Source of the DNA: Candidatus Rokuibacteriota bacterium
Lineage (GTDB): Bacteria; Methylomirabilota; Methylomirabilia; Rokubacteriales; CSP1-6
Direction of reading: 5' to 3'
NCBI GenBank assembly: GCA_003220615.1
Contig: QHTB01000144.1
Span: forward strand, 1 to 55,115
DNA length: 55,115 nt
Shown here in pieces: positions 1-12,178 of this stretch. The notes under the pieces were generated by a model, which ran no database searches, had not been told where the DNA came from, and was given only the letters and a program-made list of their open reading frames with translations. Made by a program: the position numbers and the translations under genes. How positions within the stretch are numbered: position 1 is the stretch's first letter; each line of letters starts with the position of its first letter.

Positions 1-521
1 TTGATTCGGTCGCCGACCTTGATCTTGTCCACGACGTCCATGCCCTTGGTGACCCGGCCGAACGCCGTGTACTGATTGTTCAGGAAATGGGCGGGCCCGA
101 GCATGAGGTAGACCTGGCTGCCCGCCGAGTCCGGATCCTGGGTGCGGGCCATGCCGAGGACGCCCCGATCGAACGGCCGCTTGTTGAACTCGCCCTTGAT
201 CGTGTAGCCCGGGCCGCCGGTGCCGATCCGGGGATCGGTCATCGGCAACGTCTTCGATTGGGGATCGCCGAACTGCACCACGAAGCCCGGCTCCACGCGG
301 TGCACGCGCTGTCCGTCATAGAAGCCCTTGCGCACGAGGTCGAGGAAGTTCTTCACGTGGTTCGGAGCGTCGCCCGGCCAGAACTCCAGCGTGACGTCGC
401 CCTTCTCGAAGGCGATGACGGCATTCGGCGCCGGCGCCGGCTTGGCCTTCGAGGCCTGGCCGAGCGCGCCGGACGCGGAGAACGCCACGAGCACGAGGGC
501 GACGAACAAAAGACGGCGCAT
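1..521 (-). CDS. Secreted cyclophilin-type peptidyl-prolyl isomerase (C-terminus cut by window edge)
   Basis: Cyclophilins catalyse cis-trans isomerisation of X-Pro bonds. The visible 173 residues begin MRRLLFVALVLVAFSASGA, a signal peptide with likely cleavage after about residue 21, so the enzyme should work in the periplasm. A typical cyclophilin core follows: FYDGQRVHRVEPGFVVQFGDPQ, GVLGMARTQDPDSAGSQVY and NNQYTAFGRVTKGMDVVDKI. The last part of the fold lies beyond position 1, so the gene is cut by the window, not truncated in nature. The ATG at 521 is chosen because it gives a clean signal peptide. It is divergent from typA. Specific paralogue (PpiA-like or other) cannot be decided. Confidence 0.93.
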   Translation of the reverse strand, partial: MRRLLFVALVLVAFSASGALGQASKAKPAPAPNAVIAFEKGDVTLEFWPGDAPNHVKNFLDLVRKGFYDGQRVHRVEPGFVVQFGDPQSKTLPMTDPRIGTGGPGYTIKGEFNKRPFDRGVLGMARTQDPDSAGSQVYLMLGPAHFLNNQYTAFGRVTKGMDVVDKIKVGDRI

Positions 522-617
522 GCGGGGCGACCTCCGCGGGCGTGAGAGTGCCGACATTATACATAGACACGCCGCGCCGGAGGATGCGCCTCCCAGACCC
601 CGTGATAGATTGGATAG

Positions 618-2417
<1,800 letters not shown>

Positions 2418-2423
2418 GAACAT

Positions 2424-2473
2424 GGGGGCCCCGACATGGCCCCTATTGTTCGAGCGATGGGGGCTACGCCCCC
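2424..2473. terminator. Two GC hairpins between convergent genes
   Basis: Between typA (plus) and the histidine kinase (minus) lie two hairpins. The first has a 6-bp stem GGGGCC/GGCCCC (2425-2430 with 2438-2443) and is followed by tattgttc. The second is GGGGGC-tac-GCCCCC at 2459-2473. Their location between convergent stops suggests bidirectional termination; neither has a long T tract. Confidence 0.5.
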
Positions 2474-2546
2474 CTCGGACTCCCCCGGCCCAACGTTCGG
2501 ATCGCCCCGGCCAAGCCGTGGCGCTCCTCTGTAACACGAGGAGCGT

Positions 2547-4661
<2,115 letters not shown>

Positions 4662-4905
4662 CGGGCATCAGGACCCGGGAGTCTATCCAGGGAGCAGGGC
4701 AGGGACTTCCTGTCCAAGGTGTCGGCAATCATTCCGGCATCAGGCCCCGACGCCGCCATTGCCTTCGACGACGACCGTCGAGGTAATACCTAATTCTTCA
4801 AGGCATTCCCGGCTGACGACGCTTTCGCCCCTCCCGGCCCGGCAGACTCGGCGAGTTCCTTGCAAGAGAAGTCGGTGAAGGGATTCAAACGGGAGGAGCC
4901 GGGAC

Positions 4906-5148
4906 ATGAAGATGACGCAGAACGAACGCCGCCGGATGTATCTCGCTCAGCAGGCGGCCAGACAGGCAATGCTCGACCGGCTGAAGCAGCCTGTCGCTGT
5001 CGACACGGCCGTGGATGCATCGGCGGTCCGCCGTCGCTGGCTCAAGACCGTCGCCATCGCAACGCTCATCGGCAGCGGGCTCCTGGCGTACTCGGTAGTG
5101 CAGTTCCACCCGCCGACGTCGATCGAAGCGTTCCTGCCCCGGCTCTAG
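4906..5148 (+). CDS. Small single-helix membrane protein, unknown function
   Basis: An 80-residue protein with a charged N-terminus (MKMTQNERRRMYLAQQAARQ) and one hydrophobic helix at about residues 46-66 (LKTVAIATLIGSGLLAYSVV). A strong Shine-Dalgarno, gggaggag at 4891-4898, sits seven bases before the ATG and supports real translation. It is probably inserted in the inner membrane with most of the protein cytoplasmic. I do not recognise a family. It stands alone between a minus-strand kinase and the MaoC-like gene. Confidence 0.65.
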   Translation: MKMTQNERRRMYLAQQAARQAMLDRLKQPVAVDTAVDASAVRRRWLKTVAIATLIGSGLLAYSVVQFHPPTSIEAFLPRL

Positions 5149-5219
5149 TCGGCCGTCCGCGGGCTCACGCGCTGGTGCCGGCGCGCTGAGCTATCATGCC
5201 TCCGCGCAAGGAGGCTTCC

Positions 5220-5650
5220 ATGGCATCCGCCAAGGAAACGTTCGCCGCGCTCACCGTCGGGAAGAAGGTCGAAGTCTACAAAACGGTCGGCGAAACCGAC
5301 ATCTATCTGTTCGCCGGCATCACCGGCGACTTTGCTCGGAACCACGTCGACGAGGAGTTCATGCGCCGCACCCGCTACGGCGGGCGGATCGCGCACGGCG
5401 CGCTGCTGGTCGGGTACATGTCACGCGCCTCCACCGAGATCTGCTCCGGGCTCGACGGCACCATCGTCTCCTACGGCTTCGAGAAGATCCGGTTCCCGGC
5501 GCCGCCTTCATCGGTGACACCGTCACTGTGACGTACGAGATCATCGAGCGCGACGAGGCGGCCCTGAAGGCCTTCGCAAGGGTGACGTGCACCACGCAGC
5601 GCGGCGACGTGGTGGCAGCCGCGACCCACATCCTCAAAGTCGTGGAGTGA
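5220..5650 (+). pseudogene. MaoC-like (R)-specific enoyl-CoA hydratase, broken by a -1 frameshift
   Basis: Hot-dog-fold MaoC hydratases hydrate enoyl-CoA esters. From the ATG at 5220 (aaggagg five bases upstream) the frame encodes MASAKETFAALTVGKKVEVY and the hydratase-2 motif region FAGITGDFARNHVDEEFM then YGGRIAHGALLVGYMS, including the catalytic Asp/His pair. After EKIRFPAP (about 5505) the frame goes wrong. The correct continuation FIGDTVTVTYEIIERDEAAL to the stop at 5648-5650 lies in the frame one base away, as if one G is missing in gcgccgcc. Restored, the protein is about 143 residues, normal for the family. It may be a sequence error rather than a dead gene. Confidence 0.85.
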
Positions 5651-5704
5651 CGGCGCCGCCGACGTCGCGCCGTGACGCGACCGCGGCGCCGTCTCGTGCT
5701 CGGA

Positions 5705-6793
5705 CTAGTCGGGCACGAGGGCGAAGGACCGCAGCGCCGAGCCGGTGCCACCCCGGATCTTGAGCGGCGGAACGACGAGCAGGAACTCATACACTTCCGC
5801 TTTGCCAAGCTCTTCGAGAAAGAAGTTCTCGATGATATTGATCCCGTTGTCGGCGATCAGCAGCATGTGGACCGGGAAGACCTGAAAGGTAGGCGTAAAG
5901 ATCAGCGGGGGTCGCTTCTCGAAGGTCAAGGTGTCGTTGCCGACTACCGAGGCGCCCTGTTTGACCAGGAACTGGGCTCCATCCACACTAGGACCGGGCG
6001 AGGAGTCGCCCTTATACAGATCCGGGTTCTCAGTAAAGAACCTTCCCCAGCCTGTCCGAATGAGCACGGTGTCGCCGCGCTCGAGTTTTACCCGTTGCGC
6101 TTTTGCTGTGTCGGCCAGATGTCGCGCCGTGATCTCGAAGTCGGCCGGCAGCGGCGACGGGCCTCCCTGTATGAAGCGAGCAACATCCAGGAGCACACCA
6201 CGATTGACCAGACGATCGGTTGGATAATGCGCGACGTCGAGGTGTGCACCGACTCCGCTCGCGCTCCTGCCGATGCCGCGGAGATCACTCGTTGCTGCCG
6301 CAGCGTCCACGTGGCCGAAGAGAAACCCGTTGCGCCCGATGTGGCCGATGGCATCGATGCTCGGCGCTCCGTGCTGGCCGCTGAAGTGCTGGACCTCGGA
6401 CGTGAAGGAGAGCTGCCCGCCATCGTTGAACTGACCGCGTGTGCCCCTGGTATGGTCGTCTGAAAAGTCCTTATCCGTCGCATCGAACTGGGCGTGCGTT
6501 CTGTTGAGCTTCATGGAGTACGACGGATTGACGCCGGCAATCGGTGAGTTCTCATCCCAGACAGGAGAGAGATCGAAGAGACGGGCGCCCTTGACCTCTC
6601 TGATGAAGTCCTGGACGCGGCTGGAGTTGTCACGACGGTCATCGGAGCGGCCGCCGTCGGATCGACGGTCGTCGGCCCTCGCGGTCTGCGTGAGGCCTGG
6701 CAGGGTCAGCGCCGCGGCCAGCGCACCGGCCGCGCGGACGAAGTCTCGACGGTTCACTGCCGTCTGCTGGTTCGTCGCCCCCGAATCACGCAT
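5705..6793 (-). CDS. Tat-exported cyclase-family (kynurenine formamidase-like) hydrolase
   Basis: A 362-residue member of the putative cyclase family (PF04199), metal-dependent hydrolases related to kynurenine formamidase and isatin hydrolase. The N-terminus has a twin-arginine signal (NRRDFVRAAGALAAALTLPG) followed by a low-complexity D/R/S linker, so the enzyme is likely periplasmic. Family signatures are FDLSPVWDENSPI and the His-rich metal motif in HFSGQHGAPSIDAIGH; GDTVLIRTGWG is also typical. The start at 6793 has ggagg six bases upstream. It is divergent from the hydantoinase gene. The substrate is unknown. Confidence 0.88.
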   Translation of the reverse strand: MRDSGATNQQTAVNRRDFVRAAGALAAALTLPGLTQTARADDRRSDGGRSDDRRDNSSRVQDFIREVKGARLFDLSPVWDENSPIAGVNPSYSMKLNRTHAQFDATDKDFSDDHTRGTRGQFNDGGQLSFTSEVQHFSGQHGAPSIDAIGHIGRNGFLFGHVDAAAATSDLRGIGRSASGVGAHLDVAHYPTDRLVNRGVLLDVARFIQGGPSPLPADFEITARHLADTAKAQRVKLERGDTVLIRTGWGRFFTENPDLYKGDSSPGPSVDGAQFLVKQGASVVGNDTLTFEKRPPLIFTPTFQVFPVHMLLIADNGINIIENFFLEELGKAEVYEFLLVVPPLKIRGGTGSALRSFALVPD

Positions 6794-6913
6794 GACGATC
6801 CTCCGTGGAGCTAAATGGTTGCGGCGGCGGAGTCTAGCACGACCGGATTATAATCGGCGCTCGTCGCGCGGCCCACGGACGCCACTCGCCCGTGCGCCAG
6901 CAAGGAGCCGATC

Positions 6914-8338
6914 ATGCTCGATCTCGTGATCCGTGGTGGCCGCGTCGTCACGCCGTCTGGTGTCGGCAACTGGGACCTCGGTGTCCAGGGCGAGCGCATC
7001 GCCGCGCTCGGGGCTCCGGGCACGCTGGAGGCCGGGCGCGTCATCGACGCGACCGGGAAGGTCGTGGTGCCCGGCGGCATCGACCCGCACACGCACTTCG
7101 CCCATCCGATCATGAGCCACCCGAACGAGCCGGGGATGACGCTGGGCCCCGAAGAGGACACGCGTGGCATGCTCTTCGGCGGGACGACCACGCACATCGA
7201 CTTTGCCTTCGTTCGTCCGGGCGGTGACATCCGGAGCGCCATCGAGCAGCGGAGCGCGCGCTGGAAGGGCAGCGCGTACACCGACTACTCGTTCCACGTC
7301 GTCCTGGCCGGCGCCCTCGAGCTGAAGGTCTTCGAAGCGATCCCCGAAGCCATCCAGGCGGGCTTCACGTCGTTCAAGGTGTTCACGACGAACATCCTGC
7401 CGCCCCATCCCAAGCGCTCCGGCAACCGGATCGACTTCGGCCGCATCCAGCACGCCATGGAGCGCATCGCACCGGCCGGCGGGATCATGACCGTGCACGG
7501 CGAGGACGAGGACATCGTCCAGTTCAACTACGAGAAGCACCGAGCCGAGGGCCGGATGGACGGCGCGAACCTCCACCTGGTCCACAACAAGCTCTCCGAG
7601 CAGCTGGCCTTCCGACGCACGACCGCGCTGGCCCGCCACACCGGCTGTGCGATCTACTTCGTGCACACCTCCGCGCGCGAGGGCGTGGAGGCGATCCGGG
7701 AGGCCCGCGCGGCCGGCGCGCCCGTCTACGGCGAGACGCTCCACCAGTACGCGTGCTTCAACGCCGAGTACTACAAGACGCCGCGCGGCTTCTGCTCGCA
7801 CACCTATCCGTCGCTGAAGTTCCCGGAGGACCAGCAGGCGCTGTGGAGCGGGCTCCTCGGCGACGGCCTTTCCACGCTCGCCACCGACGAGTACCCGACG
7901 TCACTGGCCCTCAAGCTCAAGGGCAAGACGATCGAGGACGTGACCGGCGGCAACCTCGGCGCCGAGGCGCGGATGGGCATCGCGTGGACGGAGGGCGTGG
8001 TCAAGCGGGGCATGTCGCTGGCGCGCTTCGTCGACATCACGTCGGCGAACGCCGCCCGGATCTTCGGGCTCTATCCAGCCAAGGGCGCGCTCGCGGTCGG
8101 CAGTGACGCCGACATCGTGCTGATCGATCCGTCGGTGAAGAAGGCGCTGGCCAAGGATGACTTCCACGTGAGCGACTACAGCCCGTGGGAGGGCTGGGGC
8201 ATCGAGGGCTGGCCCGTGACGACGCTGCTGCGCGGCCGCGTGATGGTCGAGAATCGTCGGCTCGTCACCGACGAGCGCGCCGGCCGTCTCGTGTCGCGGA
8301 AGATCGAATCGGCCGTCCTGGCGCGTCCGGTCTGCTGA
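6914..8338 (+). CDS. Dihydropyrimidinase / D-hydantoinase
   Basis: A cyclic-amidohydrolase of 474 residues that hydrolyses hydantoins or dihydropyrimidines to N-carbamoyl amino acids. Binuclear metal ligands are visible: the HxH in DPHTHF, the presumed carboxylated Lys in FTSFKVF, His in MTVHGEDED, His in YFVHTSAREG and the Asp in ATDEYPTS. The ATG at 6914 has aaggag six bases upstream. It points towards the nitrilase gene, with stops three bases apart. With the nitrilase and the cyclase-family enzymes it forms a cluster of C-N hydrolases, suggesting use of cyclic amides or nitriles. Substrate preference is not readable from sequence. Confidence 0.93.
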   Translation: MLDLVIRGGRVVTPSGVGNWDLGVQGERIAALGAPGTLEAGRVIDATGKVVVPGGIDPHTHFAHPIMSHPNEPGMTLGPEEDTRGMLFGGTTTHIDFAFVRPGGDIRSAIEQRSARWKGSAYTDYSFHVVLAGALELKVFEAIPEAIQAGFTSFKVFTTNILPPHPKRSGNRIDFGRIQHAMERIAPAGGIMTVHGEDEDIVQFNYEKHRAEGRMDGANLHLVHNKLSEQLAFRRTTALARHTGCAIYFVHTSAREGVEAIREARAAGAPVYGETLHQYACFNAEYYKTPRGFCSHTYPSLKFPEDQQALWSGLLGDGLSTLATDEYPTSLALKLKGKTIEDVTGGNLGAEARMGIAWTEGVVKRGMSLARFVDITSANAARIFGLYPAKGALAVGSDADIVLIDPSVKKALAKDDFHVSDYSPWEGWGIEGWPVTTLLRGRVMVENRRLVTDERAGRLVSRKIESAVLARPVC

Positions 8339-8341
8339 GCG

Positions 8342-9382
8342 TCAGCGTCCCGGATCGGGCAGGCCGCGCGCGTCGTCCTCGGCCGCCGGCGGCACCGGCT
8401 CGTCACCGACGAATCGCGCCGGGCGCAGCCGCGTCCGGTTGACGGTGAGGCCGAAGACGTCGAAGCGGTTGTAATAGCCGACGACGTCGTGGAACTGCTT
8501 CGGCTCGACGGCGGCGGAGGTGTCGATGTCGACGTAGAGCACTCCCTCGTCGTCGCGCTTCATGCCACCCACCGGCTCGCCGGTCGGCCCGATGACCATC
8601 GACACACCTCGCGGCGTGTCGGCCAGGATGCGCGCGGCGTCGGGGCCGATGGCGCCGAGCTCGTCACGCATCGCCGCATCCATGAAGCCGGACACGACGA
8701 TCGTGAAGACCTTGGCCTCGAACGAATGCGCCCCGGCCCGGATCCGGATGGCCGCCGCCAGATCGTAGTTCCCGCCGTCCCGCGGATCGCGCGTCGGCCA
8801 CACCGGTGGATACGTCGCGACGTGAACCTGCTCGCCCTCGGCCATCAGGGCGAAGCGGGCGAGCGGGTTGGTGTTCTCGCCGCAGATCAGGACGCCGATG
8901 CGACCCAGCCGCGTCTCGCTCACACGCAGACCGGCGCCGTCGCCATTGGCCCACGTGAGCTTCTCCCAGAACGTCGGCACGAGCTTGCGGTGGTGATTGA
9001 GCACGCTGCCGTCGTCGCCGATGAGCACGTTGGTGTTCCAGAGGCACCCGACGCTCTGCTCCGTCCCCTCGTTGAATCCGAGGGAGACGAAGACGCCGGC
9101 CCGGCGCGCCGTCGCGGCGATGCGCTCGAGCTCCGGCCCCGGGCAGCGCACGGCGTTGGCGGCGAGTCGCCGGAACCAGCCGTGGTTGTGGATGGGCGCG
9201 GCCAGCGCCGACCAGACCGGAAACGCGGGAATATACGCCTCCGGGAAGGCGACGAGCTGGGCGCCGTGACGGGCGGCCTCGTCGATGAGGCTCTGCGTCT
9301 TGGCCACGGTCTTCTCGAGATCGAGGAAGACCGGCGCGACGTGTGCCGCCGCCACGCGACACGCGGGATACGCCGTGGGCAT
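8342..9382 (-). CDS. Nitrilase-family carbon-nitrogen hydrolase
   Basis: A 346-residue nitrilase. The Glu-Lys-Cys triad is visible: Glu in VAFPEAYIP, Lys in HHRKLVPT and Cys in ICGENTNPLARF. The CGENTNPL form and the long C-terminus are typical of aliphatic nitrilases (nitrile to carboxylate plus ammonia) rather than amidases. The ATG at 9382-9380 shares its A with the stop of the upstream substrate-binding-protein gene (TGATG), so translation is coupled and this is the last gene of the minus-strand operon that begins at 13122. The enzyme is cytoplasmic; no signal peptide is present. Confidence 0.93.
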   Translation of the reverse strand: MPTAYPACRVAAAHVAPVFLDLEKTVAKTQSLIDEAARHGAQLVAFPEAYIPAFPVWSALAAPIHNHGWFRRLAANAVRCPGPELERIAATARRAGVFVSLGFNEGTEQSVGCLWNTNVLIGDDGSVLNHHRKLVPTFWEKLTWANGDGAGLRVSETRLGRIGVLICGENTNPLARFALMAEGEQVHVATYPPVWPTRDPRDGGNYDLAAAIRIRAGAHSFEAKVFTIVVSGFMDAAMRDELGAIGPDAARILADTPRGVSMVIGPTGEPVGGMKRDDEGVLYVDIDTSAAVEPKQFHDVVGYYNRFDVFGLTVNRTRLRPARFVGDEPVPPAAEDDARGLPDPGR

Positions 9383-10767
9383 CACGCACCGGCCTTCGGC
9401 CAACTGGTCTTGATCCAGTTCACGGTGGCCGAGGGATCGTTGTGGCCCTTGCCCGGCCGCGGCCAGCTCGGCGGCGCGGTCATCGACGCCACGGGGATCG
9501 TGATGATGCGCTCGGGATCCCACACGGGGAACGGATAGTCGGGCAGGTTCTTGCTGAAGCCGACCTTCACGTCCTTGAACGCGCGATGGTCCTCACGACG
9601 GATCGTCACCGTTCCCGCCGGCGCGGCGATGCTCAGGCCCTCCAGCTCCTTGATGATGGCCTCGTCGTCCGGCCAGCCGCCGGTGGCCGCGCTCGCCTTC
9701 TCGACGGCGGTCTTGAACAGGTAGAGGCCCGTGTAGGCCGCCTCGGCCGTGTAGCTGGGATATTCCTTCCAGCGTTGATGATAGCGGTCCACGAACTGCT
9801 TGTTGCGCGGTGACTGGCTCGCCGACGGATACGTGAAGTGATAGTTCGAATGCACGCCGGCCAGCGCGCCCTCGGGATGGTCCTTGCCGATCGCGTGCGG
9901 CACCACGCCGAAGTTGATGTTGCCGGCGATCTTCGTCTTGGGGAGCAGCCCGTGCTGGAGGGCCTGCTTGTAGAAGGCGATGTACATGCCGCCCCACATC
10001 GCGGTGACGACGAGATCGGGCCGCGCCGCCTGGGTCTTGGCGATGTGGGCGCTGAACTCGGTGCTGCCGAGCGGCGCCCAGACTTCCGAGACGGTCTGCG
10101 CCTGTGGCAGCAGCTTCTCGCGCGCGGCCTCGAAGTGCATCTGGAACCAGCGGCCGAAGGCGTAGTCGGGATGCACGAGCGCGATCCGGCGCACGTCGGG
10201 CCACGCGCGGGCGACGGCCATGGCCGTGGTCACGCCGTCGGCGGAGAGGATGTTCGTCATCCCGAACAGATACCGGGGATTCGGGACCTCGACCTCGAAG
10301 AGCCGGTCGATGCAGCCCTCGGTCATGATCGTCAAGAGCTTGAGCTCCTCGACCACAGGCCCGACCGCGAGCTGGTTGTGAGCGGCGATGACGCCCGAGA
10401 AGTAGTCGATGCCCTCGGACAGCTTCATCCGCTTGGCTTCCTTCACGGTGGCGTCGGGGCCGGCCGCTTCGTCCGCGGTGACGGTCTCGATCTTGCGCTT
10501 GCCGAGGAGACCGCCGGCTCCATTGATCTCCTCAGCGGCGAGCGTGTGGCCCTTGAGCGACGGCGCACCCAGCACGGCGCCGGGCCCCGAGAGGATCGTG
10601 ATGTGGCCGAACCTGACGGGCTTGTCGGGAATCCGGCCCTTGGCCTCGTCGGCGGCCTCGCCCGGGCCCGCCACCGGAAGCTCGGCGAGCGGCGAACCCA
10701 GCGTCGCCGCACCCATGGTGACGCCGAGCCGAGTGAGGAACTCCCGTCGATCGATGCCTTGGGTCAT
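9382..10767 (-). CDS. Tat-type ABC transporter substrate-binding protein (Leu/Ile/Val or amide family)
   Basis: A 461-residue periplasmic binding protein of the Peripla_BP_6 family. MTQGIDRREFLTRLGVTMGA is a twin-arginine signal. Typical fold features follow (VRFGHITILSGPGA; ALVHPDYAFGRWF; TAEAAYTGLYLFKTAVEKA). The ATG at 10767 has ggagg close upstream. No permease or ATPase genes flank it, so it either works with a transporter elsewhere (the Liv system at 46-50 kb has its own binding protein) or senses a ligand. Its operon with a Mo oxidoreductase and a nitrilase suggests a nitrogenous organic ligand, which is inference. Confidence 0.9.
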   Translation of the reverse strand: MTQGIDRREFLTRLGVTMGAATLGSPLAELPVAGPGEAADEAKGRIPDKPVRFGHITILSGPGAVLGAPSLKGHTLAAEEINGAGGLLGKRKIETVTADEAAGPDATVKEAKRMKLSEGIDYFSGVIAAHNQLAVGPVVEELKLLTIMTEGCIDRLFEVEVPNPRYLFGMTNILSADGVTTAMAVARAWPDVRRIALVHPDYAFGRWFQMHFEAAREKLLPQAQTVSEVWAPLGSTEFSAHIAKTQAARPDLVVTAMWGGMYIAFYKQALQHGLLPKTKIAGNINFGVVPHAIGKDHPEGALAGVHSNYHFTYPSASQSPRNKQFVDRYHQRWKEYPSYTAEAAYTGLYLFKTAVEKASAATGGWPDDEAIIKELEGLSIAAPAGTVTIRREDHRAFKDVKVGFSKNLPDYPFPVWDPERIITIPVASMTAPPSWPRPGKGHNDPSATVNWIKTSWPKAGA

Positions 10768-10781
10768 GCGCGCCTCCCGGC

Positions 10782-11795
10782 TCAGCACACGGTCACGGCG
10801 ATGGTGTGGATGCGATTGCGGCCGACCGGCGGCTGAATGCGGCCGGCGCTGTCGGTCGCGCGACAGCTCAGCTCGTGGCGCCCAGAGCGCTCGAACGTCC
10901 ACGCCACGGCAAATCGCTGCCACGCCGGCGTCGGGCCGCGCGGCTCGAGCTTCGCGTCGCGCCACGTCGTGCCGCCATCGATGCTCAGCTCGACGCGCGC
11001 CACGGCGCCGGCGCTCCACGCTCGGCCGCTGATCTCGTGGGCTCCTCGCGGGAGCTGCGCCCCGTCCGTCGGGCTCACGATGACGGCGTGGACGTCGAGG
11101 TCACGCACGGGCTCGCTGATCGTCTGGCCGTTGACCGTTCGCCGGCGGTTGTAGAGCCGTGTCGTGAACAGACTCTCGGGCCGGTGATCGGCGACGTGGA
11201 TGCGCGAGAGCCACTTGACCGCGTTCGTCCCGAAGAAGCCCGGCACGAAGGCCCGCAGCGGAAAGCCGTGCTCGATCGTGAGCGGCGCGCCGTTCATCGC
11301 CCACGCGAGGAGCACGTCGTCCCGCCGCGCGTCCTCGAGCGGAAGGTCCTTGACATAGTGATCGCTGGCGACGCCGGCGAACACGCCATGGTCGGGCGCC
11401 TCCAGCCACACGGACGTCGCTTCGGGCTTCACGCGTGCCCGGGTCAGGATCTCGGCGAGAGGCACGCCGCGCCAGGCGACGTTGCCGACGCGCCGGGTCG
11501 GCACGTCGGGCTCCACCGGGTTGCCGAAACACTCGAGCACGGCGACGACGTCGCGCGCGGGCAGGCTCGTGATCTCGTCGTAGTCGAGCCCGAGGGGCTC
11601 CTCGACGAGGCCGTCGATCACGAGGCGCCAGTGCCGCACGTCGACGTGGGCGATGCCCATGTGGGCGATCACGTACACGTCCTCGGTCGGCGTGACGGCC
11701 GGCGCGAGCTTCGCGAGAGGCACCAGCCGGCGAACGGTCTGAGCCGGGTCCATCCTGACTGACGGCACCGCCGACGTCTGGGGCTGCCGCGTCAC
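10782..11795 (-). CDS. Sulfite-oxidase-like molybdopterin oxidoreductase
   Basis: A 337-residue protein with the oxidoreductase molybdopterin-binding domain (about residues 40-200) and a C-terminal Mo-co dimerisation, Ig-like domain (about 220-335). The molybdenum-ligating Cys is in VLECFGNP. Other signatures are VPGFFGTNAVKWLSRI and LSIDGGTTWRDAKLE. There is no haem domain and no obvious export signal, unlike the Tat-exported SorA or MsrP types. Start is GTG at 11795, overlapping the stop of the upstream small membrane protein gene as GTGA. Sulfite oxidation is possible, but many such proteins oxidise other substrates. Confidence 0.9.
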   Translation of the reverse strand: MTRQPQTSAVPSVRMDPAQTVRRLVPLAKLAPAVTPTEDVYVIAHMGIAHVDVRHWRLVIDGLVEEPLGLDYDEITSLPARDVVAVLECFGNPVEPDVPTRRVGNVAWRGVPLAEILTRARVKPEATSVWLEAPDHGVFAGVASDHYVKDLPLEDARRDDVLLAWAMNGAPLTIEHGFPLRAFVPGFFGTNAVKWLSRIHVADHRPESLFTTRLYNRRRTVNGQTISEPVRDLDVHAVIVSPTDGAQLPRGAHEISGRAWSAGAVARVELSIDGGTTWRDAKLEPRGPTPAWQRFAVAWTFERSGRHELSCRATDSAGRIQPPVGRNRIHTIAVTVC

Positions 11796-12178
11796 ACGCT
11801 CCCCGTGCGCCAGGCGGCGCCCAGCATGCTCAGTCCGGTCAACAGCACACCGACGATCGCCGACTCGACGTGGACGCGGCGCGCCTGGGCCCGGATCAAC
11901 CGCGCCTCGGCGGGATCACGCACCGGCTCCTCGCCGTTCGCCGTCTCGCGTGTCCCACGCGCCGCCAACCTCACTCACGTCTTCTCACGGGCCTGCACCA
12001 GGCCGAGTGATCCGTACCAGAACGGAATGAAGAGGAGCGTCAGCCAGCCGGGACTCACCCCGGCCACGATGAGCACGCCGGCAGCGATGACACTGGCCGC
12101 CAGCGCGATCACGCCGGTGACGAAGCGCTGCCGCTGACCTTGCGGGGTGATGTTGGCGAGGCGCGCGCGGATGGCCAT
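11792..12178 (-). CDS. Three-helix membrane protein read through an in-frame TGA (candidate selenoprotein)
   Basis: From ATG 12178 the frame runs 67 codons (MAIRARLANITPQGQRQR; hydrophobic helices about residues 21-42 and 45-60; then GLVQAREKT), meets TGA at 11977-11975, and continues in the same frame without a shift for 60 more codons (VRLAARGTRE; helix about residues 104-121) to a TGA overlapping the next gene. I recall related bacterial proteins with QAREKTC followed by LAARG, which would put Cys at this TGA; this is from memory and unchecked. Readings: selenocysteine insertion (a hairpin follows), a TGC-to-TGA mutation or error, or two coupled ORFs with GTG directly after TGA. The ATG overlaps the cyclase stop as TGATG. 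Confidence 0.55.
11947..11977 (-). promoter_or_regulatory. SECIS-like hairpin just after the in-frame TGA
   Basis: On the transcript, UGA is followed by 13 nt and then a perfect 6-bp stem CGCGUG/CACGCG (11961-11956 with 11952-11947) capped by the 3-nt loop GGA (11955-11953). The loop starts 19 nt after the UGA and begins with G. Published bacterial SECIS models expect a small apical loop with an early G about 16-37 nt past the UGA, so geometry fits. GC-rich DNA forms such stems by chance, so this is suggestive only. Confidence 0.4.
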
